Under the pieces are notes generated by a model. That model was not told the DNA's origin and ran no database searches. It worked only from the letters and a program-made list of their open reading frames with translations. Shown one piece after another: positions 6,960-11,687 of a stretch of DNA of 11,687 bases. The DNA is from Bryobacterales bacterium (GTDB lineage Bacteria > Acidobacteriota > Terriglobia > Bryobacterales > Bryobacteraceae), in contig SHUN01000037.1 in NCBI GenBank assembly GCA_009697495.1, positions 1 through 11,687 of the forward strand, read 5' to 3'. A program made the position numbers and the translations under genes. Within the stretch, counting starts at the first letter, position 1, and each line of letters begins with the position of its first letter.

Positions 6960-6966
6960 GAGGGGA
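6960..6966 (+). promoter_or_regulatory. Ribosome binding site fixing the TTG start of smc
   Basis: GAGGGGA ends 7 nt before TTG 6974. An in-frame TGA at 6959-6961 excludes any earlier start, and the conserved SMC N-terminus (LKLKRVEIQGFKSF) begins directly after the TTG. Together these decide the start. Confidence 0.7.
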
Positions 6967-6973
6967 ACTCGCG

Positions 6974-9900
6974 TTGCTTAAACTCAAGCGTGTTGAAATC
7001 CAGGGATTCAAATCCTTTGCGGACCGCCAGGAACTGCGATTTAACGGTGTCGGCGTAGTCGCCGTCGTTGGTCCGAACGGATGTGGCAAGTCCAACCTCA
7101 GTGATGCCATCAGTTGGGTTCTCGGCGAGCAAAGCGCCAAGAGCCTCCGCGGCGCCCGCATGGAAGATGTGATCTTCGCCGGGACCCGCGACCGCAAGCC
7201 GCTGGGCATGGCGAGTGTCACGATGACGCTGTTCGACCCCACCTATGAAGTGGAACTCCCCGAGCTGGAGCCGCAGCAGCCGGTGGAAGGCGAATCGGTC
7301 GCGGTTACCGCCGCCAAAGTGCAGCACGCGCAGAAAGAACGCCGCCAGGAAATCACCATCACGCGCCGCTTGTTCCGTTCCGGCGAAAGCGAATACCTGA
7401 TCGATGGGAAGGGTGCGCGGCTGCGCGACATTCAAGACATCTTTATGGGCACGGGCCTGGGCCCGGAATCGTACGCCATCATTGAGCAAGGCCGCATTGG
7501 GCAGATACTGAGTTCGCGGCCGCAGGACCGCCGCGCGGTGATCGAAGAGGCCGCCGGTGTCACGCGATTCAAGACCAAACGCCGCTTGGCCGAAGCCAAG
7601 TTGGAGGGCGCGAAGCAGAATCTGACTCGCGTTTTCGACATTCTGGAAGAGGTCACGCGACAGGTCAATTCACTGAAGCGCCAGGCCGCTAAAGCCGAAC
7701 GCTATGTGAAGCTGCGCGAGGAAATGGTTACGCATCTTCGCCTGTTGATTGCCGGGAAGTATAAGACGCTGGAACGGGAAGCGTCAAAAGCGGCGATTGA
7801 AATGAGCCAGGCGGCGGCGGGGGTTGAGACGCTCGGCGTTGAGCTGCGCGCGAAGGAAACGGAATACACGGCGCTGCAGCAGACCTGCTATCAGCACGAA
7901 GAAGCACTGACGGCGCAGCGCAAAGAGCTGGCCGATTTGCAGATTGAAGCCGAGCGCGCGCGGGGCCGGCTGAACAGTCAATCGCAGCAGGTGGCGTCGA
8001 TCGAACAGCGGCTGGCCGGGGGCGAAAACGAATCGCAGGAAGTGGAAAAGCGGCTGGCGGCGATGGAGTCCGACGTCGAAAGGCACCGCGCCTCGCTGGA
8101 GGAAGCGTCGGCGAATGCCAATGAAGCGCGCGAACGGCTGCGCGTGAAAAGCGAAGAGCGCGAACAGTTTCAGGGCCAGTTGCGCATGCGCGAACAGGGG
8201 CTGGAAGCCGCTCGTCAGCAAGTGTTGCGTCTGTTGGGCGAAGCGTCCGCGATGCGCAATCAGTTGGCGCAAATCGAAGAGTATTTGGCGTCCAATGAGC
8301 GGGATCGCGTCCGCGCCCGCAAAGAGGAAGAAGGCGCCACCGCCGATCTGGCGCGGCTTGCCGAACAGCGCCGCCAGTTGCAGGAAAAGCTGGGCGACCG
8401 GCAGATGCAGCTCGAATCGCTAGCCGATCAAAAGAAGAGAGTGGAAGAGGAGTTGCTTGGTCGCAAATCGACACTTGGCGAAGCGCGGCGCCAATTGGAA
8501 GCCGTTCGCGCCGAGCTTTCGCGTATCAAGGCCCGAAAGGATTCGCTGGAAGAAATTCTGTCGCACCGCGCCTACACGACGGAATCGGTGAAGCGCCTGT
8601 TCACGGCGGTGGAACGCGGCCAAACCTCGGCGCTGCAGCCCTCCGGCGTGTTGGCCGACTTCATTGAAGTCGACCCCGCGTTTGAGAAAGCCGCGGAAGA
8701 ATTTCTGCACGACGAGCTGGAGTACGTGGTGGTGAAGGACTGGCCGCAAGCCGACAGCGGCATCGATCTGATGCGCGGCGATCTGGATGGCCGGGCGACG
8801 TTCCTGGTTCACCCCGAACTCGAGGACAAGTACGCCACCGCTCTGGCGATGGAGCCGCCAATTGGCCCGGAGACCGGGATTATCGGGCGTTTGAGCAACT
8901 ATCTCAAAATGACCAACGGCCTGACCAAGGCGCCAGCCGAACTGCTGCCTCGGTTGTCGCGGTGCTATCTGGTTCAGGACCGGGCGGCGGCTCAACGGTT
9001 GGCCGGCCAGTATCCGGACATTTTCTTCCTGTTACCGGACGGTGTTTGTTACCACGGCCACGCCGTCAGCGGCGGACGCAAGACCGGTTCAGGCCCGCTG
9101 GGTTTGAAGCGCGAACTGCGGGAATTGACGGGCACGGTAGCGACGAAACAGAAAGCGTTTGAGGGTACGCAGCAACAGATCGGCGAGTTGGAACACGCCA
9201 TTCAGACGCTGAGCGAAGAGCAGGAGAAGGTTCGTCAGCAGCAACAGCGGGAAGAGAAAGAAGCGTTGGCGCTGGATCACGAAATGCGCCGTATGGGCGA
9301 GGAGACCAACCGTTCCAACGCCCGTTTATCGGCGGCCCGTTTAGAGCTCGAACGCCTGGAGCGGGACGCCCAGCGCTCGGCCGGCCAGAAGGATGAAAAG
9401 CAACGGCTGCACGCGGAGAAGGAAGAAGCACGCTCCCTGAAAGAGAAGGAATTGGCGAGCGGCCGCGGCGAACTCGATCTGCTGCGGGAGTCGGTCCAGC
9501 AGGTGTCGGAGGAACATTCGGTTTTGCGGGTGCAATTGGCCTCGCTGGACGAGCGGCAGCGCAGTGAGGCGGCCGCCCGGCAACGGGTGGAATCGCAGAT
9601 TGGCGAATTGACTCGACGCCGCGGCGCGATTGCGGCGGAGTTGGAGCGCCTTGGCTTGGATCGCACGCGCCTGTTGAACGACAACATGGAGTTGGACTCC
9701 ATGTTGAATCTGCTCCAGGAAGAGATTCTGCGGTTGCAGGGGCTGGTGCAGTTGGCCGCGCAGCAGGATCACGAGATGCGCGCGCGGCTAGCCGCGTTTG
9801 ACGATGCGTTGAAGGCGCATCGCATCGCGGTGCAGGAAGCGCAGGATCGGCGGACGCAGATTGAAATCCATCTGGTTCAGTTGCAGTCTGATTTGAAGCA

Positions 9901-10690
9901 TTTGGACGAAAATGCGCGGAAGGATCTGGGGGCGCTGGCCAGCGAACTGGTTCGGGATGACGATCCGGAACTGGATGAACTGGCGTTGGGCGAACTCGAC
10001 GCCAAGTATACAGAGGTGCGCGGGCGGATTGAGGCGCTGGGCGCTGTCAACCCGCAAGCGTTGGAAGAGTTCACCGAAGCCGAGCTTCGCTTCAACTTCC
10101 TGAACACGCAGCGGCAGGATTTGCTCGACTCCATTCGCGACACGGAGAAGGCGATTCAGGAGATCGACGTCGAGTCTCGCAAGCGTTTCGCCGAGGCCTT
10201 TGAAGCTGTGAACGCGCAGTTCAAGGAGATCTTTAAGACGCTGTTCGGCGGCGGTCACGCGGAGATGCGGCTGACCGATGAAACCAACATCGGCGAGTGC
10301 GGCATTGAGATGATCGCCTCGCCTCCCGGCAAGCGGCTGCAAAACGTTTTGCTGCTTTCCGGCGGTGAGAAATCGCTGACGGCGATGGCGCTGTTGATGG
10401 CCATCTTCAAGTATCAACCCAGCCCGTTCTGCATCCTTGACGAAGTGGATGCGCCGCTCGACGAAGCCAATACCGGACGGCTCGCGCGGCTGTTAAAAGA
10501 AATGGCGTCGGAGACCCAATTCATCGTGATTACGCACGCCAAGCGCACGATGGAGGCGGCTCAGACGCTGTACGGAGTAACGATGGAGGAGCCGGGCGTT
10601 TCCAAGCTCGTCTCAGTGAAATTCCATCCGCACAACCAAGTTCCGCCACTCTCCCCCGAGTCTCGCAGGACCCCGGCAATGGCCCAATAA
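6974..10690 (+). CDS. smc: Chromosome segregation/condensin ATPase SMC
   Basis: This 1238-aa SMC is the ATPase of the bacterial condensin that, with ScpA and ScpB, extrudes DNA loops from the origin and aligns the chromosome arms; neither partner gene is in the window. The N-terminal head carries the conserved EIQGFKSFADR start and Walker A GPNGCGKSN (33-41). The conserved EQGRIGQIL and EEAAGVTRFKTKRR segments follow from residue 171. A long coiled coil rich in E, R, Q, A and L runs from about 190 to 540. The hinge is at about 555-705 (LADFIEV near its start, SGGRKTGSG near its end). The returning coil reaches about 1040. The C-terminal head has the ABC signature LSGGEK (1128-1133) and Walker B CILDEVDAPLD with D1156 and catalytic E1157. 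All ATPase motifs are intact. The start is TTG. Compared with textbook SMC heads, residues about 94-124 form an extra acidic-to-basic insertion before ITRRLFRSGESEYLIDG. The gene ends 33 nt before a strong terminator. Confidence 0.97.
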   Translation: MLKLKRVEIQGFKSFADRQELRFNGVGVVAVVGPNGCGKSNLSDAISWVLGEQSAKSLRGARMEDVIFAGTRDRKPLGMASVTMTLFDPTYEVELPELEPQQPVEGESVAVTAAKVQHAQKERRQEITITRRLFRSGESEYLIDGKGARLRDIQDIFMGTGLGPESYAIIEQGRIGQILSSRPQDRRAVIEEAAGVTRFKTKRRLAEAKLEGAKQNLTRVFDILEEVTRQVNSLKRQAAKAERYVKLREEMVTHLRLLIAGKYKTLEREASKAAIEMSQAAAGVETLGVELRAKETEYTALQQTCYQHEEALTAQRKELADLQIEAERARGRLNSQSQQVASIEQRLAGGENESQEVEKRLAAMESDVERHRASLEEASANANEARERLRVKSEEREQFQGQLRMREQGLEAARQQVLRLLGEASAMRNQLAQIEEYLASNERDRVRARKEEEGATADLARLAEQRRQLQEKLGDRQMQLESLADQKKRVEEELLGRKSTLGEARRQLEAVRAELSRIKARKDSLEEILSHRAYTTESVKRLFTAVERGQTSALQPSGVLADFIEVDPAFEKAAEEFLHDELEYVVVKDWPQADSGIDLMRGDLDGRATFLVHPELEDKYATALAMEPPIGPETGIIGRLSNYLKMTNGLTKAPAELLPRLSRCYLVQDRAAAQRLAGQYPDIFFLLPDGVCYHGHAVSGGRKTGSGPLGLKRELRELTGTVATKQKAFEGTQQQIGELEHAIQTLSEEQEKVRQQQQREEKEALALDHEMRRMGEETNRSNARLSAARLELERLERDAQRSAGQKDEKQRLHAEKEEARSLKEKELASGRGELDLLRESVQQVSEEHSVLRVQLASLDERQRSEAAARQRVESQIGELTRRRGAIAAELERLGLDRTRLLNDNMELDSMLNLLQEEILRLQGLVQLAAQQDHEMRARLAAFDDALKAHRIAVQEAQDRRTQIEIHLVQLQSDLKHLDENARKDLGALASELVRDDDPELDELALGELDAKYTEVRGRIEALGAVNPQALEEFTEAELRFNFLNTQRQDLLDSIRDTEKAIQEIDVESRKRFAEAFEAVNAQFKEIFKTLFGGGHAEMRLTDETNIGECGIEMIASPPGKRLQNVLLLSGGEKSLTAMALLMAIFKYQPSPFCILDEVDAPLDEANTGRLARLLKEMASETQFIVITHAKRTMEAAQTLYGVTMEEPGVSKLVSVKFHPHNQVPPLSPESRRTPAMAQ
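9682..9706. repeat. Perfect 11-bp inverted repeat inside smc
   Basis: CAACATGGAGT (9682-9692) and ACTCCATGTTG (9696-9706) are exact reverse complements separated by TGG, so the mRNA can form a tight hairpin. It lies in the returning coiled coil, encoding part of DNMELDSMLNL. No other hairpin this strong was seen in the smc coding region. Confidence 0.6.
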
Positions 10691-10722
10691 AGGCCTATAA
10701 GACCAGCGTCCTGTGAGGATCC

Positions 10723-10760
10723 GCGCGCGCGGCGATTGGCGCCGCGCGCGCCCAGTTTTG
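10723..10760 (+). terminator. Intrinsic terminator after smc
   Basis: GCGCGCGCGGC (10723-10733) and GCCGCGCGCGC (10741-10751) form a perfect 11-bp all-GC stem with a 7-nt loop (GATTGGC). CCAG and a short TTTTG run (10756-10760) follow. It sits 33 nt after the smc stop and just before the cyclophilin start, so it should separate the two transcripts. The T-tract is short, but the stem is very stable. Confidence 0.75.
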
Positions 10761-10766
10761 TATTCT
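10761..10766 (+). promoter_or_regulatory. Candidate -10 box of the cyclophilin gene (leaderless type)
   Basis: TATTCT has the TAnnnT pattern and ends 5 nt before ATG 10772. No SD site is present before this ATG, and the preceding sequence is the smc terminator hairpin, where no -35 box can be recognised. Transcription starting at or near the ATG would explain the missing ribosome site. Confidence 0.3.
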
Positions 10767-10771
10767 ATTGA

Positions 10772-11687
10772 ATGATGCTTATTCGCTTCTTTCTCACCCT
10801 CTCCCTTTTTGCATTCGTCGTGACGGCGCAACCCCCGGTGGACCCAGCGAAGCCGGTCGTGGCCGCTAAGCCGGTCGTGGCCGCCAAACCGGTCGTTGCC
10901 GCCAAACCGGTCGTTGCCGCTAAACCGGTCGTGGCCGCCAAACCGGTCGTTGCCGCCAAACCGGTCGTTGCCGCTAAACCGGTCGTGGCCGCCAAGCCGG
11001 TCGTGGCCGCTAAGCCAGCCGCTGCGAAGCCGGCAATTGCCGCTGCTCCCGTCGCGCCGCCCAAGCCCGCTCGCGACCCCGGCCTATACGCCACGTTGTC
11101 TATCAGCCACGGCACAACTCCCATCGGCAACATTGTCTTCAAGTTCTACGAAAAGGAATCTCCGATAACGGTGAAGAACTTCGTCGATCTCGCGCAGGGC
11201 CGCAAGGAATGGATGAACCCAAAGACCGGCACGCGGGTGAAATCGCCGCTGTTCAACGGCCTGACGTTTCATCGCGTGATTCCCGATTTCATGATTCAGG
11301 GCGGGGATCCGCAGGGCAACGGAATGGGCGGAACGGACGCGATTCCGGACGAGTTCCATCCGACATTGCGCTTTGATATTCCCGGACGCTTGGCCATGGC
11401 CAACGCCGGCCCCGGCACCGGCTCCAGTCAGTTTTTCATCACGGAAGGAACGCCGAGCCATTTGAACGGCCGGCACACGATTTTCGGGCAGGTTATCGAA
11501 GGCATGGACCTCGTCAGCAAGATCGCCCGCTTCCCGCGCGGCCCTGGCGATAAGCCGGATACTCCGGTTCGGATGAGCCGCGTGGTGATCACCCGCTATG
11601 CCGATCCCAACGCGCCCAAGCCGCCGGCTCCGGCCGTGAAGAAAGCGGCCCCGGCGGTTGCTAAACCGGCGGTTCCGGCGGTGAAGC
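10772..11687 (+). CDS. Exported cyclophilin-type peptidyl-prolyl cis-trans isomerase with AKPVVA repeats (3' end cut by window)
   Basis: This protein should catalyse proline cis-trans isomerisation during folding of envelope proteins. The 305 codons present stay open to the window edge. Residues 1-19 are a Sec signal peptide (MMLIRFFLTLSLFAFVVTA) followed by QPPVDP. Residues 26-79 are nine exact AKPVVA hexapeptides, then a short degenerate A/K/P stretch to about 98. The cyclophilin domain spans about 102-280: FHRVIPDFMIQGGD with R168, F173 and Q176 (equivalent to human CypA R55, F60, Q63), AMANAGP (208-214), SQFFIT with F222 (CypA F113), and H230, L231, H235 at the CypA W121, L122, H126 positions. 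The tryptophan is replaced by histidine, as is common in bacterial, cyclosporin-insensitive members. From about residue 285 a second A/P/K/V-rich tail begins and runs off the edge. ATG 10772 and 10775 are both possible starts. The repeats may form an extended, positively charged linker. Confidence 0.93.
   Translation, partial: MMLIRFFLTLSLFAFVVTAQPPVDPAKPVVAAKPVVAAKPVVAAKPVVAAKPVVAAKPVVAAKPVVAAKPVVAAKPVVAAKPAAAKPAIAAAPVAPPKPARDPGLYATLSISHGTTPIGNIVFKFYEKESPITVKNFVDLAQGRKEWMNPKTGTRVKSPLFNGLTFHRVIPDFMIQGGDPQGNGMGGTDAIPDEFHPTLRFDIPGRLAMANAGPGTGSSQFFITEGTPSHLNGRHTIFGQVIEGMDLVSKIARFPRGPGDKPDTPVRMSRVVITRYADPNAPKPPAPAVKKAAPAVAKPAVPAVK
10847..11008 (+). repeat. Nine 18-bp tandem repeats (AKPVVA) with a 54-bp higher-order duplication
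   Basis: Nine contiguous 18-bp units, each encoding AKPVVA, differ only in third codon positions (GCG/GCT/GCC, AAG/AAA, GTG/GTT). Units 3-5 (10883-10936) and 6-8 (10937-10990) are identical over 54 bp, showing a recent duplication of a three-unit block. The array is in frame with the cyclophilin gene, so gain or loss of units keeps the reading frame. Confidence 0.95.

Noticed and set aside
7728..8474. 248-codon minus-strand ORF opposite smc
   Set aside because: It is an arginine/proline/alanine-rich antisense frame of the coiled-coil region with no recognisable domain. Several such shadows cover smc.
10847..11008. Possible CRISPR array
   Set aside because: The units are 18 bp, contiguous without spacers, and in frame as AKPVVA codons. 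This is a coding minisatellite.
10765..11142. Minus-strand ORF with repeated GLAATT, and a plus-strand frame with repeated PNRS
   Set aside because: Both are alternative-frame readings of the 18-bp repeats. The frame with signal peptide and cyclophilin domain accounts for the sequence.

Overview
The window looks like a stretch of chromosome from a soil-type acidobacterium, most likely from the Solibacter/Bryobacter lineage. This is inferred from three things: a very long TonB-dependent receptor with a carboxypeptidase-regulatory N-terminus (a family greatly expanded in that group), GC-rich codon use throughout, and frequent TTG/GTG starts. No rRNA or marker gene is present to prove it.

Layout. 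(1) 26-3765, minus strand: a stand-alone TonB-dependent outer-membrane receptor with its own terminator, Shine-Dalgarno (SD) site and plausible sigma70 promoter. (2) 3766-5038: a small accessory-looking zone. It holds one doubtful 108-codon ORF, then a minus-strand toxin-antitoxin pair (AF2212-like/DUF104 antitoxin and PIN-domain VapC toxin) bracketed by two copies of a 29-bp direct repeat. (3) 5035-6825, plus strand: an exported protein of unknown function. Its central motif pattern recalls the Vps62/DUF946/NPP1-like group. A pair of palindromes is embedded in its reading frame. (4) 6826-6973: a leader region with a perfectly spaced SD and a 12-codon mini-ORF. (5) 6974-10690: a full-length chromosome-segregation SMC ATPase with a TTG start, ended by a strong GC hairpin terminator. 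(6) 10772 to the right edge: an exported cyclophilin-type peptidyl-prolyl isomerase, cut off by the window end. Its domain sits behind nine tandem AKPVVA repeats.

How the parts relate. There is no large operon. The receptor and the TA pair read leftward; the exported protein, smc and the cyclophilin read rightward. The TA pair is a true two-gene operon (antitoxin stop abuts toxin start). The receptor, the unknown exported protein and the cyclophilin all act in the envelope, while SMC is cytoplasmic and the housekeeping anchor of the region.

I found no convincing large undescribed system. The points most worth a second look are the repeat-expanded cyclophilin, the unknown secreted protein with its in-frame palindromes, the direct repeats around the TA module, and a recurring TAnnnT box just before starts that lack an SD.
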